From assembly GCA_024867545.1 (NCBI GenBank), contig JANFNE010000006.1, positions 744,001-808,000 on the forward strand: 64,000 nucleotides of DNA, given 5' to 3'. The notes under the pieces were generated by a model, which worked only from the letters and a program-made list of their open reading frames with translations, searched no databases and had not been told where the DNA came from. Source of the stretch: Phytopythium helicoides (Eukaryota > Oomycota > Peronosporomycetes > Pythiales > Pythiaceae). The stretch's first letter is position 1. Each line of letters opens with the position of its first letter. The translations under genes and the position numbers were made by a program. Shown here one piece after another: positions 40,491 to 52,519 of the stretch.

Positions 40491-43400
40491 TCACTTGCGC
40501 GACGACTTCCGCTTGGACGCTGTGTTCTTTCCACCAGCGACAGCTGACATGCTCGTCTTCTTTTTTGTAAAGAATTTGGAGGTCACTGGAGCTGCTCCTG
40601 GCATGTCTTGGCCACCCTCGCCACTCTCTTCAATGACCACCACATTCTTACTTGCGTCATTCTGCCCATCATCCAAACTCGCCTGGGTACGTCCTTCAAC
40701 GGCCGACCGTAGACGCTTACTCTTGATCTTGGCAAACTTAACCTGATCGTCATACGATCGGAAAAAGTGGTCAATTCTCGTTTGCACGGGTCGACCATTC
40801 CGTGCTGCAGCTGCTGCCGCTGCACGCTCCATCAAAGGCAACAATACCCCATCCGTCTTGCCCTGATCCCATCCAAACGTCTGTGTGCAAAACGTCCGCA
40901 GCCCTGCCAAATCCGGAAGGTTCCATGAGAATCGCTCTTCTGACTTGTCGACTTGCGGACTCATGTACGCCTGCACAACATGAGAGTTCGGGAATGCCTC
41001 TCCTAGCTCCCACTTGCGCCGGACACTAGCATGCGTGTGCTCGAACCGCTCACGTGGAGTCATGCGCTCGAGCTCCTCGTCGGATTTCTTCTTTTTGGCT
41101 GCTGCTCGACTGGCTTCTTCAGTCAAATCAAAAGCGTGAACCCACTGCTTGAACTCCCGGAGTCCGTCGATCCCTGGAAAAGCATTCACGACCTCTGTCG
41201 CATTGACGATACCGATACCTCGCACACCATCCGTGTAGTCACTGCCAAGCAATAATGCGAGTGCAATGATGTCCTCTCGAGAAAACCCTAGCTCCTTTTG
41301 AATATCCTGCGCAAAGAATGCTTCGACAAACTTTTGGTTGTGGAAAATGTTCTTGTAGACTTTCGTGCCGCCGAACGGGAATATATCGCTATCATCCGTG
41401 ATAATCCCATCAACGAGCCCAAGCATTTCAAGTGTTGCGCACTGAGCCTCTGCTTCCATTGGACATACCAGGTAGGGCACACCAAATAACCGGAGCAGCT
41501 CCATCACATCTTGCACCATTTCGTCGTTCACGCCCTCTACATCGCGTTGCTGTCGATTGCGCATCTTCTTGAGCTCTCGTTGCTCTCGTTCCAGAGATTG
41601 TAGGGTCTCTTTTTCCCCTGAATCACCTACAAACTTGTACGCGGGCACGGGTGTCCCTGAGGGTGAATCTTTATCAGTATACTGCAAATAACGCACTTTG
41701 CCAGATGAAGTTGCGGCGCTTTCTTCACGCAACGACTCTGCCAGTGCGATTTGGAGCTGATCATCGCTTACGGTACTGTCAGCGGTCCATTCAGCATCCT
41801 TGCCGTCGGGATTAGGTGCCTTCTCCTCCTTTTGTTCCTCTTCAGTAAGATCCACTGCCTTGGCAGTTGCGATGGGTTTCATCTCATCTTCGTCACCGTC
41901 AATCTCAATTACCTGATTTGCCGCCTCTCTTGCTGGGGGATTTCTTGTAGGAGTCCACGACTGTGTCGTACGATTCACAATTGGTGAATTCTTATGGTTT
42001 TGAGTATGAGCTGCCAATGCTCGGCGCACAGCGCCAGCTGCCCATTGCCTATTCGAATCACAAATTAGTCTGCCAAATAGAGTGTTCATTCAGAAAGATA
42101 GCTGGAACGTACGTCAGGTTCGAGGCGGTAACCATGGCCGAGTGAAGCGCTTCTTCTTTGAGAAGGTTCAAGTCCTCCTCAGCTTTTGCGTCTTCTATCT
42201 CGCTTTTTAGCGTTAGCATCATTTCGTCTCCAACTTCTCCCTGATCTTCATCGATGTCGCTTTCACTCTCGGTCAGAACAGGGCTATTTGAAAGAGCGGC
42301 ATTGGTGCTATCTTGCTCAGGTGGAGCAGATTGGATTATAGATTTTTCTTCAAGAAGAGGCATGGTGCTTACACCATCATTATCGTTCGGCTCTGTTGCT
42401 GGCTCTCTCACGTCTTCCCATTCTGAAGTAACAACACACAATGTCAATCGTTAGCCATACAAATCTAGTCCAAGATCAACATGCTGCATAAATGTTGAGA
42501 TACCGATGTCATCATCTTCATCGTCATCGTCACCGCTATTGACTTCAATAACCTTGCTATCCCCAGAAGATGTGTTTCTATCACTCGGTGTGCTCACGAG
42601 AATGGAGTCATTCTTGATTTCAACACTTGTACCCAGAGTTGGAATTGTGGTCTTGACCTCAGCAACTTTAGATGAACGCGATGGGCTCTTCAGCGAAGCA
42701 TTTGCTTGACTTGAAATATCTTCAAAAGCCCTATCTTTGCTCAAAAACGCTGGCGTCTTGTCAAGAGTAGATGTTGATTCCTTCTCGTGAAGAATGTTGC
42801 CCGGTAGTCCAAGGCGCTCACGGCGAGCCTTTTCAATAGCAAGCTCGGGCTCTTGCTTCGCTTGGATATGATGGCGGGTGATCCACGAAGACAGAGCTTT
42901 ACTCATATCTAACGCTTGGTGTTCTTGCTCACTTTGTACTCGACGCTCTGATTGTTCTGCAAAGTCCTTGGCCGAAAATTCCGAGAGTGACATTTTACCA
43001 GGGTCAGCTCCTTTTGGCATATGTCGACGACGTTTGTTGGGGCGGAAGCGATCATCAAGGGACAATCCATATGTCTCTACACCCGCTGCACTCGATTCCA
43101 AATCGGCATTTTTGTCAATCTCGGATAGAAGCTCACGCTCGCTTCCGCTGTCATCGTCGTCGGACACGGTAATTACATCCCCAGCTGCTCGAGGAACCTG
43201 TCTATTGATCAGCTGAGTAGCCGGAGATTTGTCATCGCTTGCCTTCTCGTAAATGAAAAACTTGCTGCTGTTCGACGCAATCCGTTTGCCTTGTCCAAGG
43301 AGATGCTCGCTACTACCACTCGATCCTCCCGGTTCTGCACGGTTCTTTTCGGCCTCCAATTCTTCTTGTGTTTTCTGACGGCGTGCTGCTTCGATTCGGC

Positions 43401-44357
43401 GATTGAGTTCAACCGTCGCTAAGAATGACGAGATCTGCACGTGCGAGTACGCTTCTGGCTGCCCTGCCAGTGGAATAAATTGATCACGCACTTCTTGGCG
43501 GCGATCACGCTGGATCTTCTCGACCATGCTCTTTTGGAGGTGTGGAGGCAATGAAAACACAGCGTGGAGATCAATCTTCGACAGATGCGAGGTATCCAAG
43601 TCGATGTCATCCACTGACAGCTCTTCCTCGCTCTTGATGCTTCCGTCGTCATCGCCTGTCTCATCTTCATGGACTGCTGTCCCGCTGGCAACCACTAATG
43701 AAGAAGAGTCGTCAGCAGTGTTCATCTCTACATTACCTTCGTCTTCCTGAATTTCAATGATCGCATCCTCAGTCTTGGGTGCGGCATTATTGACAACAGG
43801 AGTCGCATCAGGAATCACAAAACTTGGATCAATAGCCGGCGCCACGCCTCCATTCTTCTTCATCTGGTAAACGCACCAAAATCCTTCAGCATGGATTGCA
43901 CACCATCCCGCTGCATGACCGACGCACCTCTTCGCGGTGCAGCTTTAACCTGTTGATGAGAATCCGCTGCGCAGTCTGGCGCAAATTGGCCGCCTGCACA
44001 TGACACCCAAAAGACCATCACCCGACAACTCCCTTGACCGATCTCGTCCACCTTGCTCCGCACCTGGTTCTCCTGGCGCTTCCGGCGGCGCGCGGTGGTC
44101 CGCTTCTTGATCTCCGGCGTGTCGCCGTCGAAGACGAAGACGGGCCGCACGCCGTAGTAGAGCAGCTTGGCCACGCGGTGGAAGGTGCCGACCAGGTGCG
44201 CGTTGCGGATCATGTTGCCCTCGTCGTCGCGCATGGCCTTGACGAACTGCGTGAGCCAGATGCTCGCGTCCACCGCCAGCACCTTCCCCTCCAGCGACTC
44301 GATCTCGATCTGCCGCCCCACGGGCGCCAGCAGCACCCACAGGTTCTGCACGCCCAT
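40491..44357 (-). CDS. ERCC5/RAD2: XPG/Rad2 structure-specific endonuclease (nucleotide excision repair)
   Basis: Makes the 3' incision in nucleotide excision repair (nuclear). Five exons: 44357-44052, 43993-43928, 43863-42504, 42422-42113, 42048-40491 (1199 aa, close to the size of human XPG). All introns are GT-AG and phase-consistent. The N-region starts MGVQNLWVLLAPVGRQIEIESLEGK, with VDASIWLTQF and VFVFDGDTPEIKK (metal-binding Asp). A long acidic spacer follows. The I-region reads YLVCPMEAEAQCATLEMLGLVDGIITDDSDIFPFGG, then the helix-hairpin-helix GSDYTDGVRGIGIVNA. The C-terminus is Lys/Arg-rich (ASKRKSSRK), probably an NLS. The three long open frames here are exons of one gene. It is convergent with the DUF4200 gene (55 bp apart) and divergent from the Tudor-like repeat gene. 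Confidence 0.88.
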
Positions 44358-44528
44358 GCCCCCGTCCTTTCTCGGCCTTTCTCGCTTGGTTGCCCTGTGC
44401 CAAACTGCAACAAATGGAGACGACGGAGCTCTGCGACCTCCATTTTTAGCCAATGGGGAGTCGGATACACTATTTATAGCCAATCGTATGACGTCGTTCG
44501 AAACGACGCCCTCACTTCAAGTTTGGCC
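44358..44528. promoter_or_regulatory. Compact bidirectional promoter, two CCAAT boxes
   Basis: Only 171 bp separate the XPG start from the next gene. AGCCAAT occurs at 44448-44454 and 44478-44484, with TATTTATAG between them, followed by TGACGTC at about 44489. This is a typical divergent housekeeping promoter. Confidence 0.6.
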
Positions 44529-47102
44529 ATGGCGCGCGTCAAGGCGGGCGACTCGATCGAGTTCGCGACGGCCGCGGACGCCAGTGAGGCGGGGCTGGCG
44601 AGGCCGCTGGTAGCTGCCAAGGTCGTGGAGGTTGAGCCGGGCGCTGGAGGCATCGAGTGCACTGTGCAGCTGTCGCCGTTCGAACCGCTGCAGCGCGTCC
44701 AGCTTGACAAGACGTTCTACAAGGCATGGAGGGAGTTGTCGCTTTCAACGTTGACATGCTGATGGTGTTGATGGATTTTATAGGTGGTATATGAGCCTGG
44801 AGAGGTGCCGGTGTTGTCGGGGAGGATGGTCGGGTGGGAGATCGAGATCGTCAACGTTGAAACGCAGCAGCCAGAGGCAGCGGTGGTCAAGAGAGTCGAT
44901 GGCGAGATGAACTGCGCACTCGTGGTGTTTGAGAACGGAAGAAAAGAGTGGATGGATCTGAGCACCACAAGGTTTAAGCTTGTGTGTCGCCCTGCGCTAG
45001 ATGAAGCTAGCACGCCGTCGAGAAGGACAGCGTCTATCGAGAGATCGTCGACGAGCCAGGTGCTTATTGAGAGCGAAGCGTCTGTCTACGGTGGCAGTGG
45101 GCGAACCATGCAGGGAGAAGTTGTAGAGTCCAGTGGATCAGCGCTAACTCCGATCCCGATACTCCCCATACCGATGCGAGCATCTCGAGAAACGTTCTCT
45201 AGTTCTAGAGAACCCCACTCTCTCTCAACCATGGACCGCCCAGCAGTTAATATGGAGCAATTCGACTGGTACACTGAAGGTAGTCACGTTGAGCTGTGTG
45301 ATCTATCAGGCCGTTTCGAAGAAGGGGCAATACTTTGCTCAAAAACTCAGACGCACGTTCAATTGTTCAACGAGCGGCGCCAGTTTTTTGAAATTCCATT
45401 GTGGTCGCAGACGTTCAAAGTCGTGATCCACGGCTTACTTAGCCTGAAGACAATACCACTAGGGCAATCGATCGACGTCTACTCGCCAATGGTTGGAGCG
45501 TTTAGAAATGGAATAGTGCTCAAGACTGCAGAACTCGGCCACTTGACGCCAATCAGTTTTCCGCCAGGAAAAACCGTGGAGTGGCTTGATCTCTCGTCTC
45601 AAACTTTCAAATTGGTATTCGCTCCTCGTGATGAGCAGACATCAATTAAACCTAACGCAGATCCGTCTCTACATAATGCAAGCATTGAGCTCTCGCCAGT
45701 TCGCTCACAATATTCGAAGCGACTTAGGCACTATCCACATCTTTCGCTTGGGCAACGGGTCGAGCTACTGAGCGAGCAATCTAAGCAATATCACAAGTAC
45801 AAAGTTGCAAAAGTGTTAGACATTGGCGCACATGAGTACATATTTGAGGCTCAGCAGATTTCCGGTTCTACTCCGGTGAAGAGTTCGCCCGTCCAAAATC
45901 AAAAAACGGTGGTGGGAGCACTTCCGCAGCTGCGCTGCAGAATTGTACTTCACTCATCACAATGGAGGGAGTACCAGGACTATCTTGTTGGTCATCGTGT
46001 CGATGTGTACGACAAGATCAGCAAGAGTGTCGCGTGTGGAACTGTGATAGAAGTGACACCAGCAGATTCGGAACCCTCATTGCTCGTTCGATACAAGGAC
46101 GGGCGAAGGGAATGGGTGTTTCTCAAATCCTCCAAAGTAAAGTTGCGTCTGCAAGGCGACAACCTCGCTGAGACCTTAGGGGATTCATCTACTTCACCTA
46201 TTGCTTGTCATTTGAAGACAAGTCGGCTCGAAACTCAGCCAGTCCAGTCAAAAGAGAATGTCAAAACCGTCGAGATTAATCCAAACAAAGAGCTGTTTGA
46301 TGTTGATCGCGACCCAGCCGATACTCCATTTCGACCGAAGCTGAATCGGGGACTTAGTGATTCTCCTACCATAAACTTACCTATTCACCAACAGCCAGCG
46401 TTTACGAATTCACTACGAACTATTTCATTAAATGATATTGGTCCTGCTGATGGCGAAGTGAACAAGAACGTACTGCCACATGATGGTCCTCCAAAGTCTG
46501 TAAATCGACCAAAATTTCATCGTCGACTCAGTGATTACGATGGATCCGATCCTCCGCCACAGCAACAAAATAACCACAATCTACCCCAGACTATTGATGA
46601 GGATATTCGTGAAGCACACAATCCTCCCGCAATTCAGCCTCTTGATCTCGGACAACTCATACGATTCGCTCCAAGTGAAACTGATGATGGAACCGAGAGC
46701 TGTGATATTCAAAGCTTAGATGCCGATCTGGTGCCAGGAAAAATGGGTTCTGAAAGAAAAGATAGCATCGCAGAGCCACCATCCGAGATGGATATGTGGA
46801 CGGAAGAGTTAGATCCCGTCAAGGGTGTCATACAATATGTGCACATCTTAACAGGCGCAAAGCAACTGCCACGACCACAGTGGATAAAAAGAACTGATCC
46901 CGTATCTGGCAAGGATTTTGCCGTTCACACTCCGACAGATTCGATCATTGAGCTCCCACCAAGACTGCCATTAAGCGCGCGGTCTAGCTCAAGACTTTCT
47001 GGATCAACCGGCCGCCTCATTCTCCCAGTCGGACCACTAGAGGCAGTTCGATCACAGGGAATGCAAGACCAGCTTCCTACGTCGTCTGCAGCAGCAGAGT
47101 GA
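44529..47102 (+). CDS. Protein with about six Tudor-like repeats and a WW-like end; function unknown
   Basis: Two exons 44529-44723 and 44784-47102 (837 aa) if a GC-AG intron (AAG|GCATGG ... TTTATAG) is used. GT donors nearby are in the wrong phase. About six repeats of ~55 residues share a barrel-like pattern: a start such as W(E/D)IEIVNV or HRVDVYDK, a middle V.V.F.NGR.EW.DL and an end FKLV. Examples are ALVVFENGRKEWMDLSTTRFKLV, PPGKTVEWLDLSSQTFKLV and VRYKDGRREWVFLKSSKVKLR. These resemble Tudor/chromo-barrel or Agenet folds, suggesting methyl-lysine or protein binding, but this is inference. The C-terminal third is Ser/Pro-rich and disordered (repeat-like KFHRRLSD, KLNRGLSD). It ends with a segment having two Trp (MWTEELDPVKGVIQYVHILTG, PRPQWIKRTDP) that recalls tandem WW-like motifs. 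Confidence 0.6.
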
Positions 47103-47261
47103 GCAAAGTTGGGTTACGAGGGGAACCACGTTAAAGAGAAGGCATACAAGCAAATTGGTCAGTGAAATACTGTATGGGGCACATGTTTCAACATCAATAT
47201 GAACGATCAAAACGCTCCGACGAATCTACAAAACAACCAGATAGAACCCGGTCTCAAAAAC

Positions 47262-48107
47262 CTAGTTCTTCTTCTTGAGAGTGCAGCCCTCAAGCTCATC
47301 CGCACCAACAGTGCCATCATCCGATGTTCCGGTTGCGGCAGTGACCGTCGCTGTAGGAGCGCTCGTGCTTGGGGAGAGAGCCTCAAAGCCGATGTTGCTG
47401 TTGGTCGAGGCAGTGGTGTTTGTCGTCGAGCTCGACGACGACGATGTCGCACCTTGCAGTGGAACGCAGCTGACTATAAGCAGAAACAACCAAAGTTAGC
47501 GATCTAGACGAAACAAATGAAAGCCATAAAGGATCGACGTACTGTAGACCTGGAACGGCGAGAAATGAGTCGCAAGCCAGTAGAAGGTCAAACGACTCTT
47601 GCCCACGCACTTCTCCTTGGCGTACGGGATGTTGATCCCCTGGTAAATGCGGCAGTCTTCCGCAAAGTCCACGACGATCTCGTCATCACACCAAGCCTCG
47701 CACGGACCCGGGTGGATGATATCCTTGCGGTAGTTGCCGTACTCGATGTGGTCTGGCAGCGGTTGCGGGGTGGCATCCGGAATTGAATATCCGCACTCCG
47801 CGGTTCCGCCAGAGGGGACATCATCGGTCGTTCGAATTTCATGCTGAAGGATGAAGTCACGGAGGCTACTCGGGTTGATCTTGGCATAGTTGGTTTTGAA
47901 GTTGGCGGCGTTCTTCTCAGCATCACCCGTCCAGTAGTCCGACTCGGGAGGCACGTCCGTGGGCGGAACGACGTAGGCATAGTAGTTTTTCTTGTCGGTG
48001 GTGAACTTGGTTTCTGGTAGCAGCATGTATCCGTGTCCTTGGACGGAAGGGAGGAGGAGCGCGGCAGCTCCGAGCGCGGACGCGATGCAGGCTTGGATGG
48101 TGAGCAT
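47262..48107 (-). CDS. Class B AA17-like monooxygenase, secreted (copy B3)
   Basis: Two exons 48107-47543 and 47473-47262 (258 aa; 69 bp intron, phase 1). Signal peptide and HGYMLLPETKF start as in B1 and B2; TTDDVPSGGTAECGYSIPDATPQPL; IIHPGPCEAWCDD; FYWLATHFSPFQVY; SCVPLQGATS. It has the shortest linker of the four B copies. It ends GCTLKKKN, again a Cys followed by a basic tail, shared with B4 rather than with B1 and B2. The intron matches B2 of the other arm. It is head-to-head with the A gene at 49234. Confidence 0.8.
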
Positions 48108-49233
48108 GTTGCTTGTTGGGGTGGAGCGCAAAACTGGAAATGCGCTCTTCAGGTAGGGCACCTCGTAAAGATGCTGCTGGAATGAAGTCGGAATGTCCTA
48201 AATGCCCGTCCCTCCACTCAAACAGCAAAAGCATTGTCAGACAGCAAAATTTGCCAGCACTCTACATAGCGAGTGACGGCATCGCCGTGAGCAGCCAACC
48301 ATCCCTGACCTGAACTACAGGGATCACGTGTGCCGTCAGCACCCACTATCCGAGCTCACGTGATTTGCCAAGTCTTCCACAGGAAAAGCTGGCCATGCCA
48401 CGCTACTACAGCACCCGCCAGATGTTGCCCCTCAATGACAGACCTGGAGAATGGTGTCCCTGAGAAGGACAAAAGAACGATTTGCCCGGACTTGCTGAAG
48501 CTGGTCCTTTCGATCCAGCTGTGACGGAAACCTGCCTTTACGTCACGCAATCCAGTCACAATGCTGCGATGTGGTCCTCAGGAGTCTCGACGAGATCGTC
48601 ACGATAACCAGCTGTTGACGTGGCTGACGCGAGCATACAATACCATCTTGCACCTGTGTATACCTCCGGATAAATAACATCTAGCTTTTGTGTCAAGTTG
48701 TGGAGGCTTACTGACACCATCGGCGGTTGAACAGAAAACAGAAAACTGCTGGCCTGCACGGCTCCCCTCGCTCTTCCTCAGAGAGTCGGCAAGTAAGAGC
48801 CAGCCGCCACGATTCTACAGGACGCGATGCGGACAGTACTGAGCGATGCATCGCGAGGCTGTGCATCGCTGATGTGATCCCACGTGCTCACGCTTTACCC
48901 TCTAGCGCATGGATCGAGGGAATAACACAGTAGCATCAAGGAAAAGCGACGCAAATGAGTCGCTGTCGTGTCATCCACGAGTTCGAAAACACACGCACAA
49001 GATGCGTGATCACGATAACGATTTGCATACCTAGAATCGAAGGAACAGGAACGGAGCCCCCTTCGTATAAGCTTGTGGAGCAAACGCATCCTACGCACAT
49101 TGCTTGGGAACCAAACACCGGAGACTTCGCTGTTCGACTCCATCGTGCTCTTTAATCTTCCCCCTCTGGAGTTATCACTTCGACTTTTCACTTCCACCGC
49201 TCAAGTCGAGATTCCAGACCCTTCAAAAACACA
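48108..49233. promoter_or_regulatory. Head-to-head A/B promoter region, right arm, inner pair
   Basis: 1.1 kb between B3 and A starts. CACGATAAC at 48600-48608, GTTGACGTG at 48613-48621, one CTCCGGATAA at about 48664, and ATCACGATAACGAT near 49009-49022. The first three match the outer pair (51479-52519) in order. Confidence 0.6.
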
Positions 49234-50170
49234 ATGAAGATCGTCGCTGCCTCCGGTATTCTTCCAGTCATTCTGGTGATCCTACCCATCGAACAAGTCA
49301 ACGCTCACGGATACATCTCCAAGCCTGCTGCCACCTACCAATCGAACCCCAAGATGCAGTTCTACACTAGCTACAACGCTGTCACGTCAGCGAGCGTCAA
49401 CTCGGGTTTCTCTGGTGGAACCTACAACCGAAGTCCCGAGCAAAACACGGCGTCGTTTACGGAGCACTGGGCCGCCACAGGCTACTCGTCGCTCAAGGAG
49501 ATGTGCGACCCCATCGCGACCGACTACGGCTGGTCCGTGTCGACGGCGACGCCCATCGACGTGAGCAGCTACACGGAGTTCTGGTGGCAGAACGACGAGT
49601 ACGACCAAGGTTTCCTCGATTCACACCACGTATGTGTTGTGATTGAACTGAGGCTTCCGTGTGGAAACTAACTAATGACGGGTTTGCATCAATTCGTTTC
49701 AGGGTCCGTGCGAGCTGTGGATCGACGACACGCGTGTGTGGCACTACGACGACTGCCGCGCCAAGTTCCCGGAGTACCCGGCCAAGATCCCGACCGACTA
49801 CTCGGTGTGCAAGGGCAACTGCCTCGTGTCGTTCTACTGGCTTGCTCTCCACTCGCCAGAGTGGCAGATCTACAGTGCGTAGTCCGCTGCTACTCTCGAA
49901 TTCTCGACGTTGGTGACGCAACCAAACTGACATGGTTGTGTGTGTGCGATCTCAATAGAGCAATGCGTGCCGATCACGAACCCGAACGGAAGCGGGGCGA
50001 GCACCTCGTCGACGTCGACATCGACGTCAACTTCGACGACAACTTCATCTGGACAGACGGGAGCCGAGGCTGATGACGACCTGGACGACAGCGAAGACGG
50101 GTGCAGCCAGCGCCGCATGGACCGCAAGATGCGCCGTCGCATGATGCGCGCGCTCAAGGCTGGGAACTGA
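49234..50170 (+). CDS. AA17 lytic polysaccharide monooxygenase (class A)
   Basis: Exons 49234-49629, 49703-49874, 49959-50170 (259 aa; introns 73 and 84 bp, phases 0 and 1). Signal peptide MKIVAASGILPVILVILPIEQVNA; mature start HGYISKPAATYQSNPKMQFYTS. The second His lies in DSHH|GPCELWIDD; then SFYWLALHSPEWQIYKQCVPITNPNGSG. A short Ser/Thr linker leads into DDDLDDSEDGCSQRRMDRKMRRRMMRALKAGN, a Cys and a strongly basic tail. It is the sister of the gene at 20902; both introns and exon 2 are nearly the same. Divergent from B3. Confidence 0.88.
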
Positions 50171-50557
50171 GCCTCTGAGGTCGTTGGCAACCCACCGCTT
50201 GCCATCCGACCAGCGCAAGTTGAGTTTGGATGACAGTGTCATGATTTGTGAGTAGATGGAATCTGTGTAGTGTTGAGTGTTGAAGGCAGAGTTAGATGTG
50301 GCGAAAATTGGCAACACGAACTTGCGTGATCCCACAAAGGTGACGACGCTTTTCCTTTCATCAATGGAATTTGTGGTTTCATGTATGTTTTGAACGCTTC
50401 CATCGCAAAATTACTTACTTAATCGGTCTCAACAACAACAACAACAAAACACTGGATGTAACATGACAAAGTAAAGCTTGGTTTTGATATCAACACAAGA
50501 CGTCACGGCGCTCCAACGAATCTACAAAACAACCAGATAGAACCCGGTCTCAAAAAC
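50171..50557. other. Intergenic between convergent A (49234) and B4
   Basis: 3' flanks only. A short CAA repeat near 50430-50450 and the duplicated B-type 3' flank from 50507. No gene. Confidence 0.5.
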
Positions 50558-51478
50558 CTAGTTCTTCTTCTTGAGAGTGCAGCCCTCAAGCTCATCTGCA
50601 CCAACAGTGCCATCATCCGAAGACTCACTTGTTGTGGCATCAGTTGCGGCAGTGACCGTCGCAGTAGGAGCGCTCGTGCTCGAAGTGAGAGCCTCAAAAC
50701 CAATGTTGCTACTTGTGGTAGACACGGCGGTGGTTGTAGCTGCGTCTGAGTCCGAATAAACTGACGCCGAGTCAGACTCCGAACTTGTCGTGGAGCTCGA
50801 TGTTGAGTTAGATGTCGCGCCTTCCAGCGGCACACAGCTGACTGCAATCATGAGCACACGCAACAATTAGCGACTATACTATAGGTAATGGAACAAAAAG
50901 ATGACGAGCTTACTGTAGACCTGGAACGGCGAGAAATGAGTCGCAAGCCAGTAGAAGGTCAAACGACTCTTGCCCACGCACTTCTCCTTGGCGTACGGGA
51001 TGTTGATCCCCTGGTAAATGCGGCAGTCTTCCGCAAAGTCCACGACGATCTCGTCATCACACCAAGCCTCGCACGGACCCGGGTGGATGATATCTTTGGC
51101 GTAGTTACCGTACTCGATGTGATCTGAAAGCGGCTGAGGGTCAGCATCCGGAATTGAATATCCGCACTCCGCGGTTCCGCCAGAGGGGACATCATCTGTA
51201 GTCGGAGTCTCATATTTGAGAATGAAGTCACGGAGGCTACTCGGATTGAGAGTAGCGTAGTTAGTCTTGAAGTTGGCGGCGTTCTTCTCAGCATCACCCG
51301 TCCAGTAGTCCGACTCGGGAGGCACGTCCGTGGGTGGAACGACGTAGGCATAGTAGTTTTTCTTGTCGGTGGTGAACTTGGTTTCTGGTAGCAGCATGTA
51401 TCCGTGTCCTTGGACGGAAGGGAGGAGGAGCGCGGCAGCTCCGAGCGCGGACGCGATGCAGGCTTGGATGGTGAGCAT
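50558..51478 (-). CDS. Class B AA17-like monooxygenase, secreted (copy B4)
   Basis: Two exons 51478-50914 and 50841-50558 (282 aa; 72 bp intron, phase 1). Same signal peptide and HGYMLLPETKF start. It diverges from the other copies in TNYATLNPSSLRDFILKYETPTTDD and DADPQPLSDHIEYGNYAKD. It keeps IIHPGPCEAWCDD, FYWLATHFSPFQVY and ISCVPLEGATS. Ser/Thr linker, end GCTLKKKN. Its intron differs from B2 and B3 but shares its 5' 17 bp with B1, its mirror partner. Head-to-head with the A gene at 52520. Confidence 0.8.
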
Positions 51479-52519
51479 GTTGCTTGTTGGGGTGGAGCGC
51501 AAAACTGGAAATGCGCTCGATTGATGTCATCTTAGAGGAAGCGATTAGTGGTTGAATGGGGGACCCCGCTGGAAATCGAGCGGGTCGCTTCTCCTGGTTG
51601 CAAGATGCCAGAGTGAGACGCCAATACTCGAGCTCTGGGTAAAAGCGAGCTGAAACCGAATGAGGTGGTGTCGATATTCCCAACCCTGTGCAAACACTAT
51701 CCACAAGTCTTCTGCAGGGAAGACTGGCATGATAGCTGCTAGCGTGGCGGCGCGGCGTCAGGAGTTACTCTGTGTGCTTCGCTTCACAATCGACCCTGTC
51801 GATTCGCCCTTTTTCAATGACCTCGAGGTGATCTTTTCCTATCCCGCTCAAGTACAGATGCCGCAGTTGCGGTCCCATCTGTAGTCTTGCACGATAACTA
51901 TCGGCATGCACGAGCCACCATTGCCGTGAGACTCACGATAACAAGCCGTTGACGTGATTTGTATACCAGATATCCGGATAATATGGTATAATTTCGTTCC
52001 GGATAAAGCATCGCTAGAGAGAATTATCCGGAAAACGTGTCAGAGGGATGCGTATCTTTCCATCCGGTCAGCCGGACTCAACAACAACTGGAATGTAAAG
52101 AAGTTGTCGAGATCCCAACCTGTCCTCTGTAGAAGCTTGTGTACCGACATCAAAAGTCAGAGGCGCACGCCAGTGTGCCTCACATATCTCTGCGATCCTC
52201 CGATGTGTTCAAGTGGTTAATTCATTGGGCAATTTAATAGTGCGCAGTGTAATGCGAAGTGCATCGTCCACGAAAGCAGGACATAGCTATCGGTAGCAGC
52301 TGGCTCGCGGGAACAAGGAGATAAACTAGTTATCCCGAGCTCACGTGGTGTCTCGAGCTCACGAGCAGTATGCGTGACCACCTCTCCTGGAAGAAACCGC
52401 AAGAAGACAGTGATCACATCGACGACCCTCGAGGTCCACTGCGATCACTGCTTCTGCGTGTCCTCATTTTTGCTTTTCGATTCTACCACTCAAGTCCGCA
52501 TCGCGTCGTCTCCGCAAGT
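51479..52519. promoter_or_regulatory. Head-to-head A/B promoter region, right arm, outer pair
   Basis: CACGATAAC at 51890-51898 and 51934-51942, GTTGACGTG at 51948-51956, and three TCCGGA elements (TATCCGGATA at 51971-51980, TTCCGGATAA near 51998, AATTATCCGGAA near 52022). This is the inverted equivalent of 24088-24234 with the same order and nearly the same spacing (44 versus 42 bp between the two CACGATAAC sites). Confidence 0.65.

Noticed and set aside
42451..43863. Separate gene of 470 codons between the XPG exons
   Set aside because: Intron phases on both sides join it to XPG N- and C-terminal exons; it is the acidic spacer of the same protein.
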